Numbered from the stretch's first letter, positions 17,092 through 25,712 are shown. The stretch: DNA of 64,000 nt from Lactiplantibacillus plajomi (GCF_005405405.1 NZ_BJDZ01000011.1:29426-93425); one strand, 5' to 3'. The notes: generated by a model from the letters alone, not told the origin. Made by a program: numbers and translations.

Positions 17092-17142
17092 TTAACGTTT
17101 TGAGAATTGTGAAGCTTTCCGGGCTTTCTTCAAACCTGGCTT
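17092..17142 (-). pseudogene. rpsI: Displaced 3' end of rpsI (last 16 codons plus stop)
   Basis: On the minus strand these 51 bases read [16 protein letters not shown] and a stop, exactly the C-terminus of ribosomal protein S9 encoded by intact rpsI at 28008-28400. The two copies share all 16 residues but only 40 of 51 bases; every difference is synonymous, including a Ser AGT/TCA change of all three bases. Homology stops abruptly upstream of AAGCCAGGT. This is what is expected when an element integrates in rpsI, donates a new 3' end and pushes the native 3' end to its far boundary. Confidence 0.85.
17134..17142 (-). repeat. Attachment core, left boundary
   Basis: ACCTGGCTT is the point where homology between the two rpsI ends begins; on the element side the sequence no longer resembles rpsI. 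It is therefore the best candidate for the strand-exchange region. Confidence 0.65.
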
Positions 17143-17247
17143 TATAAAATCGAGGTGGAATAGCTTGGAATGGATTGTAAAACTGCGTCAGATCAACAAT
17201 CACAGAAGAAACAGTTGATATATCAACACCAAGAGAACAGCTTTTAC

Positions 17248-17266
17248 ACCCCAGATATTACCCCAA
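17248..17266 (+). repeat. Possible integrase arm-type repeat, left end
   Basis: ACCCCAGATATTACCCCAA matches ACCCCAAATCTTACCCCAA at the other end (27891-27909) at 17 of 19 positions in the same orientation, about 110 bases inside the left boundary. Each copy contains two ACCCCA units, the pattern of arm sites bound by the N-terminal domain of tyrosine integrases. Confidence 0.5.
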
Positions 17267-17310
17267 GTTTTAGAACGTAAGAATAGATGATCGTAAGAAC
17301 ACAACGTAAT

Positions 17311-17329
17311 GATGACGAGCGATGAGAAC
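17311..17329 (-). repeat. Third, inverted and diverged copy of the internal 22-base motif
   Basis: On the minus strand this reads GTTCTCATCGCTCGTCATC, matching 17 of 19 positions of the motif found at 25713-25734 and 26533-26554. It lies about 170 bases inside the left boundary of the element. Confidence 0.5.
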
Positions 17330-17342
17330 ATACATAGCGATA

Positions 17343-17699
17343 GCCGTTTCCAATTTCGGGAGCGGTTTTTTTCATATCAGATCACAGTTCATGGGCGCCG
17401 CCCACGCCTGCTGGGGAAGTCTTCCCCAGACCTCATCAACCAGCGGTGCGCTGGAGCCGCGGGAGCAAGCCCAAGCCGCTAAAGCGGTCGCTACACGAGC
17501 TTTGACTGACGGCAACAAAATAGCCCCCGATCAGACGACCAGAGGCATGGTGTTGTAGAATGTTTGCTATCACGGCACTGGGTGGGCTAACGCTCACCCA
17601 GTGCCTATTCACGAATGAAAGAGAAAGAATCACTAAGCTTTTTGTCGTGAATAGGAGTGACGTGGGCGGTAGCCCGCGGTGCACCGTCACTTATCGAAT
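17343..17699. other. Hairpin-rich noncoding left end of the element
   Basis: No convincing gene lies here. A terminator-like stem with T-run occupies 17343-17372. Several inverted repeats follow: CTGGGGAAG/CTTCCCCAG (17411-17429), CCGCT/AGCGG (17476-17487), GGCACTGGGTG/CACCCAGTGCC (17574-17605), CTATTCACGA/TCGTGAATAG (17605-17614 and 17644-17653) and AGTGACG/CGTCACT (17656-17691, with an inner GGGC/GCCC). Such density is typical of origins acting as single-stranded DNA, for example a lagging-strand origin, or of oriT. Which of these it is cannot be decided by reading. Confidence 0.55.
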
Positions 17700-18008
17700 T
17701 TACTTAAGTAGCCTTACCATGGCGCGAACTTTTTCATCTCTATCACTCACCGGCAATTTATGGATTAACGTCCAAAGCTCAGCTTCGGCATCGGTTAAGG
17801 CAGGCTGTCCGAAAACTTCTGCTGGCGGCAATTCGAGCACATCCAGAACCTGATAGATTTTGTCAAGCCGCACTGAGCCGCTTGTGTGAAGTTCCAACCG
17901 TGACACAAACGCCACGGACGTATCACTTTTTTCAGCTAGTGACTCAATCGACATGCCAAGGGATTTTCGACGTAGCCGTATCGAGTCGCCGATATTTTTT
18001 GGTAGCAT
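17700..18008 (-). CDS. XRE-family helix-turn-helix regulator
   Basis: The 102-residue protein consists of an N-terminal Cro/CI-type helix-turn-helix (IRLRRKSLGMSIESLAEKSD, recognition helix about TSVAFVSRLE) and a short helical tail of about 35 residues. It is too short for a protease or effector domain. It is transcribed toward the left end of the element, away from the lipoprotein gene, across a 204-base gap, so it might control that gene or the element's mobility genes. The target is not known. Confidence 0.8.
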   Translation of the reverse strand: MLPKNIGDSIRLRRKSLGMSIESLAEKSDTSVAFVSRLELHTSGSVRLDKIYQVLDVLELPPAEVFGQPALTDAEAELWTLIHKLPVSDRDEKVRAMVRLLK

Positions 18009-18212
18009 TGATCTCGCCGCCCTTCTCCTCTAAGTTTGCCGAGGGAAACGACGGTTTAACATATCTGAAAAGAGTTAGTCCTTAGAACTATTTTATTACA
18101 GATTTGTTGTGGTATATTTGGTGTAGTCAAAGCCTTTGAAGAGCTAGTATGCTTATGAGTGTACCAGCAGAGCTATCGGCATGCATAAAAAGAGTGGAGG
18201 AATCAATCAAAG

Positions 18213-19367
18213 ATGAAAAGGTATACCTTGTTAGGAATCGGTTTAAGCGTGTTGTTGATACTCGCTGGCTGTGGGAGTAAGCAAAGCGCTACCAATGCGA
18301 CAGCAACAACTACAAAATCAACAGCCAAGACTGTCTCATTTGTTAAGCAGGCGCATGCCCAAGGAACATACGTCTGGTTCGAAGTAAATGGAGTGGCAAA
18401 AGACGCTGTGGTAAGCGGCATTAAAGTTCTACATAATGGTAAAATGCAAGCTTATCAAATTTTCGATAACAACGTTACTCTTGGTAAACTAAGTAAGATG
18501 AGCGATGCCGCGGTAATCAAGCTTGCAAAGCAACAGGATAAAAAATACGCCACAACCGGTGCTCAATCTGAAGTGCAAAATTGGCTTAAAGGGAATGATA
18601 GCCAAATTGGGCAAGAAGCTGATTTCGATGATGACGTAAAGGAAGCAGCTTCAGGTCGAGCTGAGGTTTGCTATTCATTTAAATCTGTTGGCACTGCGGA
18701 TAGCGATAGTGAATTCCCATCTTCGTACACAATAACAGCGTTGAATATTTATAAAAATCCTGATACGTCTTCAGAAGATCGTAGCACGGTCCATCTCTAC
18801 GAATTTGCACCTGAGGGTACTGCGGATACCGAAGGTGGTCCAGATGGAAACGATATGAATTACGGCAAGGCATTGCTCAAAAACATTTCAGCGGCAAAAT
18901 ATAAGTCGCCAGTTGCACGTTCAATCAAGGTCAAAAATACCACCGATGCAAGTGGTAATAAAATAACAAAACAACAGGTGACATATCAATCCATCGATTT
19001 TTTTGATGGCTCGGTATTAGAAGATAACGCGTATAAACTAGCTTCACAGAATAAAACCGAATTCCTTAATATGGTGAGCACGTCGGCAAACTTGTCAAAC
19101 GCGCAAAATGATGCCGACACAAGCCTGATTAAAAAATGGAGCCCTAAGTTAGTTCCTCAGTATGAGAAACTGATTAAACCAAACTATGATAAGTTGATGA
19201 AAAATGTTTATGGGTATCACTACTGGAATCGCGACATAACACTTTCAAGCACCATCAGCCAACAAATTTATAAGCACCGGTACATCGGGTACTACTTGAG
19301 TGACCATTCAACTTATCTTGTGACAAAAGCTCAAACAAGCTCACAAAAAGCAGTGTTGGCAAAGTAG
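18213..19367 (+). CDS. Putative lipoprotein, cargo of the element
   Basis: The 384-residue product begins with a lipoprotein signal peptide and lipobox LILAGC (Cys20), followed by a Ser/Thr/Ala-rich linker, so it should be attached to the outer face of the membrane. The mature part has no motif I recognise; it is rich in Lys, Asp, Tyr and Ser, with pieces such as YGYHYWNRDITLSS near the C-terminus. GGAGG lies 12 bases before the ATG, and a terminator follows. It is the only plus-strand gene in the left part of the element and stands alone, so it is probably accessory cargo. Surface exclusion or adhesion are possibilities only. Confidence 0.75.
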   Translation: MKRYTLLGIGLSVLLILAGCGSKQSATNATATTTKSTAKTVSFVKQAHAQGTYVWFEVNGVAKDAVVSGIKVLHNGKMQAYQIFDNNVTLGKLSKMSDAAVIKLAKQQDKKYATTGAQSEVQNWLKGNDSQIGQEADFDDDVKEAASGRAEVCYSFKSVGTADSDSEFPSSYTITALNIYKNPDTSSEDRSTVHLYEFAPEGTADTEGGPDGNDMNYGKALLKNISAAKYKSPVARSIKVKNTTDASGNKITKQQVTYQSIDFFDGSVLEDNAYKLASQNKTEFLNMVSTSANLSNAQNDADTSLIKKWSPKLVPQYEKLIKPNYDKLMKNVYGYHYWNRDITLSSTISQQIYKHRYIGYYLSDHSTYLVTKAQTSSQKAVLAK

Positions 19368-19377
19368 TCCTGAATCA

Positions 19378-19406
19378 AAGCCCTAACTTCGGTTGGGCTT
19401 TTTCTT
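19378..19406 (+). terminator. Terminator of the lipoprotein gene
   Basis: AAGCCC and GGGCTT pair around TAACTTCGGTT and are followed by a T-rich run. Confidence 0.75.
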
Positions 19407-19423
19407 TCGAGTCAAAACGCAAC

Positions 19424-19450
19424 AAAAACCGTCCCGGTGCCAGAGACGGC
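19424..19450 (-). terminator. Terminator of the mobilization gene run
   Basis: CCGTC and GACGG pair on the minus strand and are followed by TTTTTGTTG, downstream of the 108-residue protein gene. Confidence 0.55.
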
Positions 19451-19523
19451 TGTTTGTTTTGCAATATTTATAATGACGGTGAGGAGAAGCGCCAAGTCGT
19501 GAAGATGACAAGCACCCAATTCA

Positions 19524-19850
19524 TCAATCTTTGTACGGGTCTTGCGTCATAAGATTTTTCAGCCCATTTAAGTCGTCATCATTGCGGTACTCAGGCAGTT
19601 CTTCACTATCAAGTCCCGGCGCCCAAAGTTCGTGCCCCTCGTCGTCGATGGCAAGCGCACCATACATAAATTCGGGATTGTCTTTGCAAATCGTGTAAAG
19701 TTTGGCCATTGCCAGCCCTAGCCCGAATGCCTCGCCAGCCTTGCCGACGCCATGAGTTGGGTCACCGGCACCGATTACCGCAAGACGGTTCGCGTCGAGA
19801 TAAAGGCGGTGCAAAAACGCGTACAGATCAATTGCTTGCTTAGTGTTCAT
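19524..19850 (-). CDS. Hypothetical protein downstream of the relaxase
   Basis: A 108-residue acidic soluble protein starting ten bases after the relaxase stop, with GGAGG seven bases before its ATG, so it is probably the last gene of the mobC-relaxase transcript. It contains a glycine-rich central part (GAGDPTHGVGKAGEAFGLGLAM) and an acidic C-terminus. I recognise no family. Position suggests an accessory to mobilization or an anti-defence protein, without direct evidence for either. Confidence 0.6.
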   Translation of the reverse strand: MNTKQAIDLYAFLHRLYLDANRLAVIGAGDPTHGVGKAGEAFGLGLAMAKLYTICKDNPEFMYGALAIDDEGHELWAPGLDSEELPEYRNDDDLNGLKNLMTQDPYKD

Positions 19851-19860
19851 AAGAGCCTCC

Positions 19861-22065
19861 TTAGAGGTCTAAGTCGTCATTCTGTGTGGCACCGGGCAAG
19901 CCATTCGCAACCGAGCGATCTAACGATTTCATTGCACGGTCGTGGATAACCTGCCAAGCATTGCGGTTGTCAGTGTATTTCGCGCCCATCGTCTCATCGT
20001 AGACCTGTTGCTTTTGACGTGCGTCAGTAACGCCACGCGTTTTAATGGTAGCTTGGGCGAATGCCCGATCACGGGTCATTGACGAGTGAAGCTGTTCAGC
20101 GGTTTGCGTTCCGACTGGTACGACATGCCATTTCTCAAGGTCAGACGCAATTCGGTCTTGCTTAGCCTTAGCGAGATCGGCGTTATGCTGGACGGTTGCT
20201 TTTGTGCGGCGATTTTCTTGCATTGTAGTACGTACAATCGTACGTAGCGTGATTTTTTGCTTGTACATTAAGCGCGCCGCAAAGACTTGTTTCAAAGCAC
20301 GCGCCAAGACCATCAGTTTTGAGTAGCTTGTGGAGCCACCAGAGATAATAGTGCCAGTCTTATCGACTGTGCCAGCGGGCACGGTCATTTCAGCATCAGT
20401 TTCGTAGTCGGCCATCGCTTGACGAGCCTGCTTAAGGATTTCCGGCTTTTGGTCAGCGCGGTTCTTATAGAGGTCAGCGTAGGACGAGCCAAAATCACGT
20501 TCCAGCAAAGCAACCTTGGCTTTGACTTGCCGCGCTTGTACTTCGGCCGGGTCAGGCGTTGCCGGTGCAGTTTCGGAAGCTTCGGCATCATGGCAAGCCG
20601 TGTTGAAGTCGTTATGGTCTTGTTCCGACCAATCGGCAACAGGTTTCGATAAGAAACCGAAATTATCGCTTTCCTCACTATCAGTCTGTACAGAGTCGTT
20701 AGCTTCGGCAAAACCTGTTACCAAACGCGTTGCCAAAGCATGGCGGCTTCGAGATAACGCCATACCGCGCGCGGCTTGTTCGTCATCATATTTTGCTTGG
20801 GCATCGGCGGCTTTCGTGTCGGCAATCACTTGCTTAGTTTCGGTGATCTGTTTTGCAACATCGATCACTGACGCTTGTTCCGGCGCTGGCTCTGGGTCGT
20901 GGTGCGCGGCCAGATCATCGCGCATCAAGTTTGCGTAGCGATTTTTGGCAGCGTTAGTTTCAGCGTCAGCTTGTCGACGCAATTCTTCTTCATCAATATC
21001 ATCATCAAAAATCATAGGTTTATCCTCCTTATGGGATTCAGTTTGTTTTAAGTTGGCGGCCATTCGCGATTCGATGGCGGCCACGTCATCAATAACGGGT
21101 TTCATTGTGGCGGCCGCTTCGCTTAATGGCGCCGGTTCGGGCGAGGTTGCTTGGGCGGCCTTAGTTTTGTGGGCTTCCGCAATAAAATTCGTAACAGCTT
21201 CATTAGTAAAATCACGCCCCAAACCGCTTGTTGATTTAATTTCGCCCGTCGTTTTGTTGATTCGCTGATGGTAGCCGCGAACCTTTTTTTCTTTGCCGTC
21301 GGCATCTGTGATGTGATAAGTCCACGCCTTGGACTTTCCACGTTCGGTGATTGTGACACCATAGTCTGATTCAAGTTGCGATTTGAAGTCATCAACGTTT
21401 GAAGACCGTCCCTTACAATCATTAACCGCATCTTTAATCACTTGTTGCCAAGCGGATTTGGCTGGAACCTCGACACGATCGGGTGTTGTCTTGGCATCAG
21501 GGTCTTTGGCCTTGATGGGATTCACCCATTCCTGCCCGGTAATACGCGCTGATTGTTCAGACATAAAATCATTGACCTTGTGGCGTAACGAAAATAACGC
21601 GAAATTGCTTGTCTGAATTGCCCGGCCATTCGTGCCAATTGCGTTGACCAAAACATGGGCATGAACCTTGTGGCCTGAGCCGTCAGCTTGAATGGCGATA
21701 ACATAACTAGCGGTTGGCGGTAAAGTTGATTTCATGAAGTCGTCAGAGAGTTGCAAAGCTTGTTTTGCGCGTTCCTTGAGCGTTCCAGTTAACTCATCAT
21801 CTGCAAAACTTAAGATAATGCTTTGAGCTTGTAAGCGTCGTTTCGGATTGAAAGCCCGGTTTAATTGATTGTGAAATTGCCGTTGGAGATAAGTGCCGGG
21901 CTGATCGGGCAAAATTTCGCCAGTGACGGGGTCACGAATGAATTTAAGATTTCGGCCACCAGCCGCTAAGACTCGTTGCGCCGAACCGTCATGGGCTGGG
22001 GTGTCGTACATATAGCGTAGACGACCACTTGAAGACTTGATGGAGCTAGTCATAAGTACCGGCAT
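19861..22065 (-). CDS. mobA: Mobilization relaxase (MOBP-type)
   Basis: This 734-residue protein should nick the element at oriT and pilot the strand into a recipient through a helper conjugation system. The N-terminal domain has the three-histidine metal motif HKVHAHVLVN (His132, His135, His137) and, near the N-terminus, the likely nucleophile in RLRYMYD (Tyr18 or Tyr20), the order found in MOBP relaxases. The rest is long, charged and probably helical (residues 300-734), of a kind that often carries primase or translocation signals; no such motif is clear. The start at 22065 has GGAGG eight bases upstream and overlaps the mobC stop by 20 bases, so the two are translationally coupled. Confidence 0.88.
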   Translation of the reverse strand: MPVLMTSSIKSSSGRLRYMYDTPAHDGSAQRVLAAGGRNLKFIRDPVTGEILPDQPGTYLQRQFHNQLNRAFNPKRRLQAQSIILSFADDELTGTLKERAKQALQLSDDFMKSTLPPTASYVIAIQADGSGHKVHAHVLVNAIGTNGRAIQTSNFALFSLRHKVNDFMSEQSARITGQEWVNPIKAKDPDAKTTPDRVEVPAKSAWQQVIKDAVNDCKGRSSNVDDFKSQLESDYGVTITERGKSKAWTYHITDADGKEKKVRGYHQRINKTTGEIKSTSGLGRDFTNEAVTNFIAEAHKTKAAQATSPEPAPLSEAAATMKPVIDDVAAIESRMAANLKQTESHKEDKPMIFDDDIDEEELRRQADAETNAAKNRYANLMRDDLAAHHDPEPAPEQASVIDVAKQITETKQVIADTKAADAQAKYDDEQAARGMALSRSRHALATRLVTGFAEANDSVQTDSEESDNFGFLSKPVADWSEQDHNDFNTACHDAEASETAPATPDPAEVQARQVKAKVALLERDFGSSYADLYKNRADQKPEILKQARQAMADYETDAEMTVPAGTVDKTGTIISGGSTSYSKLMVLARALKQVFAARLMYKQKITLRTIVRTTMQENRRTKATVQHNADLAKAKQDRIASDLEKWHVVPVGTQTAEQLHSSMTRDRAFAQATIKTRGVTDARQKQQVYDETMGAKYTDNRNAWQVIHDRAMKSLDRSVANGLPGATQNDDLDL

Positions 22066-22567
22066 GATGAATCACCTCCTTCAGCAATTGCGTGGTGTCA
22101 TACATCGGTTGAATATCTGTTTTGTAAAACTGAACAATCAGCTTCGCTAAATCTTCGTAATTGGCGTTGGTAGGTGCCACAGCGTTGAGTTGTTTTGCAA
22201 CTTGATTTAGATTCGTGCCAAGCTTAGACGCATGATACAAAAGTGTTTCCATTTTAGCGTCCACATCTTCGAGTAAAGCGCGAATTTCTTTGATCTGATT
22301 TGCCCCATCAGGCACGCCGGAAAACAATGCCAGATCAAGCACCGAAACGTCGCGAGAATGCTCACGCGTAAGTACCCGCCAAGCCGAACGCGATTCAGGA
22401 GTTTCACTAAATTTCAGCAACAGAAGTTCATCCTGAAGTGCCTGTCGCCATGCTTCAGCGGCGGTAGACAGCCCGTAACGATTTTGAACGTAGTCTAGGG
22501 CCTGTTTGGTGGTCGCGTTAGCTTCAAGGTTGTAACGGTAACGATGTCGCTTAGCAGATTCTGCCAT
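22046..22567 (-). CDS. mobC: MobC-family relaxosome accessory protein
   Basis: The 173-residue protein has the MobC signature KLGTNLNQVAKQLNAV in its central-to-C-terminal half and a basic N-terminal region (MAESAKRHRYRYNLEANAT) that could bind oriT DNA as a ribbon-helix-helix. MobC proteins help the relaxase open and nick oriT. The ATG at 22567 is chosen because AGGAGG lies just upstream. The frame is open 192 bases further, but that stretch overlaps the structured noncoding DNA and lacks a ribosome-binding site. Confidence 0.85.
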   Translation of the reverse strand: MAESAKRHRYRYNLEANATTKQALDYVQNRYGLSTAAEAWRQALQDELLLLKFSETPESRSAWRVLTREHSRDVSVLDLALFSGVPDGANQIKEIRALLEDVDAKMETLLYHASKLGTNLNQVAKQLNAVAPTNANYEDLAKLIVQFYKTDIQPMYDTTQLLKEVIHHAGTYD

Positions 22568-22896
22568 GATAAATTCCTCCTTAGACAAAGTGGTGGGACG
22601 CCCAAAACGATAAAACATATAGGAAACGCAAGTTGTTATGGTGGGAAGCCCACCCACCATCAACTTGCGAGGGGCTTCGCCCCTTCGATCCCTCAAAACC
22701 TGCAACGTCAATCTTGCGATTTTTGTTGCAAAAGCCAACCCGATACGTGAACAAAACATGCGAACTCACGTCGCAATTTTCTTCACGTTATCGCTACCCA
22801 AACACGCCAACTTTCGTGGTGGTTTTGTTGCGATCAAGCGACCGAAGTCGGGCCGAATGGCGGGCTGGAAGTCGCCGAGAAAATCACGACATCAAA
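22568..22896. other. Noncoding region between rep-like gene and mobC, candidate oriT
   Basis: This 329-base gap carries no supported gene. Its strongest structure is a compound inverted repeat at 22627-22669: CGCAAGTTG pairs with CAACTTGCG, and inside it ATGGTGGG (22638-22645) pairs with CCCACCAT (22653-22660). A second hairpin, GGGGC-TTC-GCCCC, follows at 22671-22683. A large inverted repeat directly upstream of mobC and the relaxase is the usual place and shape of oriT, with the nick expected close to one arm. The nick site itself is not identified. A rolling-circle origin for the Rep-like protein is an alternative. Confidence 0.55.
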
Positions 22897-25200
22897 TTAC
22901 ATTTTCGCTAAAACCGCCGCCAGTTGTTCGGCCGTTTTTACGCGTGAGTTGGCGTAGTGAACCGGGCTGTAATTACTAAGCAAATCGTCCGGGTCGGGTT
23001 GCAATGCAACTGCATCTTCGAGCTTTGCATTGCCATAAAGTGACAGCATCGCGGCGACATCTTCGGGCTGATTTTTGCGGATTGGATATTTGGCCGAGAT
23101 TGTATCGCGATGGGCGCCATTCCAACCAAGAAGCACTTCTTGTGATTGAGATGGCATGAGTGATGCGTAGGCCGTAAACGCTTTGTACCAGCAACTGTCA
23201 ATGTAGCTGTGTTTGCCATCGCCACCACCAATAAGATCATCACCGTAAAGGGCTTTAAGATCGCGTTCGGCTTGAGTTTCATTGCGCTGGGTGCATTGCG
23301 ATACGCCTTGCTGGAAATCAGCCCACGAAACGCCAAATTGCTTTTCAGCGCCGCGCATCGTTTCCAAGATGGCAAGTTTCTTCATGCGCAAGCGCCAGTC
23401 TGCCGTCCAAACAACGTTTCCGGCGTTGTCCATCTTCGCAATCACTGCAAGGCGTAAACGCCGAACGTCGAAATATTTGCCAGAAGCAAGCTCTAGCGGG
23501 CGCTTGAGGCGTGAAATTTGGTAACGAACTTCTTGTAGCCCATAGCCAGCGTTCTTCTTACTAAAATTGTCGTACCGCGTGCGGCCAGCCTTGATGTCAG
23601 CTTTAACAGCTTTTACTTCGGCGGGCGTTGCGTGGTCGTCAACATAGTGTTCGTAAGCTGGTTCTAGCGATTTAAGCTCGGCCAGCTCACTTATGAGCTT
23701 ATCCAGATCAGATTTAGCTTGTGATTCCCACGCTGTCAGGCGTTCGAGCAAACCTGATTTACCACGATGCGGCCAGATAGTGCGCCGGAACAGGCTTTTG
23801 GTGACTGTTTGACGTTCGCTGTCGCTAAATTCCAACGAAATCGAATCAATTAGCTTGGCGTCAAACCCGGCGCCTGCAAGCGTCGTTTTATTGAAGTACA
23901 GGGCTTGTTCAGCCGTCATTTGCCGCGTGCCCGCGACAACATCGTTGTTCGTGTTCAAAACGTTGATTGTTGTGTAAAGGCCGGGAACGCTTGTCTGGTC
24001 TTCCTGTCCCTCGTAAACGGATTGCATGAATACGCCGGCCAAATCGGTGGTTAACACGCGGTTAACAATCGACCGTGCAAGTCGGAACAATCCAGTTTCG
24101 CGGATAAGATGGCGCCGGGCGATGGCCTTCATCGTCTCGCAGTAAACTGAGACAGCCCAGTCGTCCATGTCCTGCATGAGAAAGCTGTAAAGCTTTGGCG
24201 AAACTTCATATTTGGTACTTTCTGCTAAAGCGTCAATCAAGCCCCGGCCATAGGCGCGCTGGAGCTTGAAAGCCGCCGCGCTAAGCTTTAGATCAGGGTT
24301 CAGTTGGCACCACTTTAGAAACAAGTCTGCGGCGGCCGCTGTCATCTTAAATTCAGAAACTGAGTTGCCTTGGCCGTCCGTCCAGATGATGTTTGACGGC
24401 AACGACGTGTCGTCCTTACGTAGTGTGCGAACCGTGTCTAGATCAAGCGGCGTGTCGGTTACGAAAGTCATGTGGGAGTGATCGTGATACAAACCAAATT
24501 TATCATGCGACAAAATCAGTTTGGGACATTCTTCTGAACCAATATCTTCGGTCTTGTGAGTGATTTCCATTCGCATCTGGGCGCCTAGAATCCGGGGCTT
24601 AGCGCCGTTAGCGCCAGCCAACGTGTAATAGCCATGGCGAGCGCCGTCAACAAACCATTTACCTAACTTGGCTAGACGATGACCGTGATTCTCAATCCCA
24701 TCATCAAGCTTGCCAAAATCAGCGTTCGGCTGTGTCAAAGTTGCTTGATAAGCGTAAATTTTATCGCGTCCTGCAATGGCCGAAATTGCAACGATAGTTT
24801 CGGCCAGCTTCCTATTTTTCATGATATTACGCGACGACCGTTGCATTTCGGCATAGGGGCTATGTGACATGCCCGACGTGATTAAGCCGAAAGCTTGGCT
24901 GTGGCCGTGGTCATGGCTAGAAACTGCCGCAAAAGTTTTCTGCCCATACGAACCGGCGTTTAACACGGCTTTGCATGCTGACAACTGACTTGGCGTGATG
25001 TCACCACGTGATTGATGGAGTGATTTCCGTTTGCCTTTGCCCTTATGGCTCTTGTCGATCTTCAATAAACCAAGTTCGACACCGCGAACCATAGCGCCGC
25101 AATGTGCTTGTTCGGAACGATTGACGATAGACCAAGACGAAAGCAATTCTTGTTCACTAGTGAAGTTGCCTTGATGCAAACGATGACTGTTCTTTGCCAT
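22897..25200 (-). CDS. Large rolling-circle Rep-like HUH endonuclease
   Basis: The 767-residue protein resembles initiators of rolling-circle plasmids (pUB110/Rep_1 type) in three ordered motifs. They are YAYQATLTQPN (about 149-159, motif 1), MRMEITH followed by YHDHSHMTFV (HUH motif, His239/241/243), and AESTKYEVSPKLY (Tyr331 as likely nucleophile). It is roughly twice the usual Rep length; about 400 residues after the catalytic tyrosine are mostly charged and helical and unfamiliar. The ATG at 25200 has GGAGG at proper distance, unlike the ATG at 25206. It probably replicates the excised circle. A role as a second relaxase is less likely because MobC and a MOBP relaxase are present. Confidence 0.65.
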   Translation of the reverse strand: MAKNSHRLHQGNFTSEQELLSSWSIVNRSEQAHCGAMVRGVELGLLKIDKSHKGKGKRKSLHQSRGDITPSQLSACKAVLNAGSYGQKTFAAVSSHDHGHSQAFGLITSGMSHSPYAEMQRSSRNIMKNRKLAETIVAISAIAGRDKIYAYQATLTQPNADFGKLDDGIENHGHRLAKLGKWFVDGARHGYYTLAGANGAKPRILGAQMRMEITHKTEDIGSEECPKLILSHDKFGLYHDHSHMTFVTDTPLDLDTVRTLRKDDTSLPSNIIWTDGQGNSVSEFKMTAAAADLFLKWCQLNPDLKLSAAAFKLQRAYGRGLIDALAESTKYEVSPKLYSFLMQDMDDWAVSVYCETMKAIARRHLIRETGLFRLARSIVNRVLTTDLAGVFMQSVYEGQEDQTSVPGLYTTINVLNTNNDVVAGTRQMTAEQALYFNKTTLAGAGFDAKLIDSISLEFSDSERQTVTKSLFRRTIWPHRGKSGLLERLTAWESQAKSDLDKLISELAELKSLEPAYEHYVDDHATPAEVKAVKADIKAGRTRYDNFSKKNAGYGLQEVRYQISRLKRPLELASGKYFDVRRLRLAVIAKMDNAGNVVWTADWRLRMKKLAILETMRGAEKQFGVSWADFQQGVSQCTQRNETQAERDLKALYGDDLIGGGDGKHSYIDSCWYKAFTAYASLMPSQSQEVLLGWNGAHRDTISAKYPIRKNQPEDVAAMLSLYGNAKLEDAVALQPDPDDLLSNYSPVHYANSRVKTAEQLAAVLAKM

Positions 25201-25324
25201 GACCATGGCCTCCTTTCAATAGTAGTTTTGGTACTGAATCGCGATTCAAAACATCACAGATAACGTTGATATATCAGGCACTCGCGATTAAGTTCTCTGT
25301 ATGAACCGTCGCGATGTTTTTTCG

Positions 25325-25579
25325 TCAAGCCGGTTCATACTGGCCGCGTTCCAGCCAATCCCGGATTGGGGCTAAAGAAACGGCGTGAGCTTCAAGGTCT
25401 GCTAAATACTGGGTATAGCGATCGTCCACGAGCGAGGCAAGTGCATCGTAACGGCCAGCGTAGTAATCGCGTTTGGATTCAAACTCCCCGGCGTCAAATT
25501 CATAAGTGCCCGTGATGGGGTCGCGCCGCTGTAAATCGTCAGCCAAGTTGTCGTACAGAGCTTCAATTGATGTTTTCAT
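25325..25579 (-). CDS. Small hypothetical protein of the element
   Basis: An 84-residue acidic, Tyr-rich soluble protein with AGGAGGAATT ahead of the ATG. It has no recognised motif. It lies between the Xis-like gene and the Rep-like gene on the same strand and probably belongs to the same leftward transcript. The DNA just downstream (25230-25315) contains three ATCGCGA-type motifs, one of them the palindrome GAATCGCGATTC. Confidence 0.6.
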   Translation of the reverse strand: MKTSIEALYDNLADDLQRRDPITGTYEFDAGEFESKRDYYAGRYDALASLVDDRYTQYLADLEAHAVSLAPIRDWLERGQYEPA

Positions 25580-25712
25580 TGTGAATTCCTCCTGTGTGTC
25601 TGTTAAATTTCACGAGACCAAACAGCAATTGGTGCTTCACTTTTGGTTTCGTGAACCGGCGGGCTGGTCTTGCCCCGCCGACTTAGCAAAGATTGTTGCG
25701 TAGCTTCTACTA

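Noticed and set aside
16994..17203. A 69-codon minus-strand frame crossing the left boundary of the element
   Set aside because: It runs in a different frame through the displaced rpsI end and a terminator; the rpsI frame explains the conservation.
22568..22759. N-terminal extension of mobC from an upstream ATG
   Set aside because: It would cover the inverted repeats, has Cys-rich atypical sequence and no ribosome-binding site, whereas the ATG at 22567 has AGGAGG.
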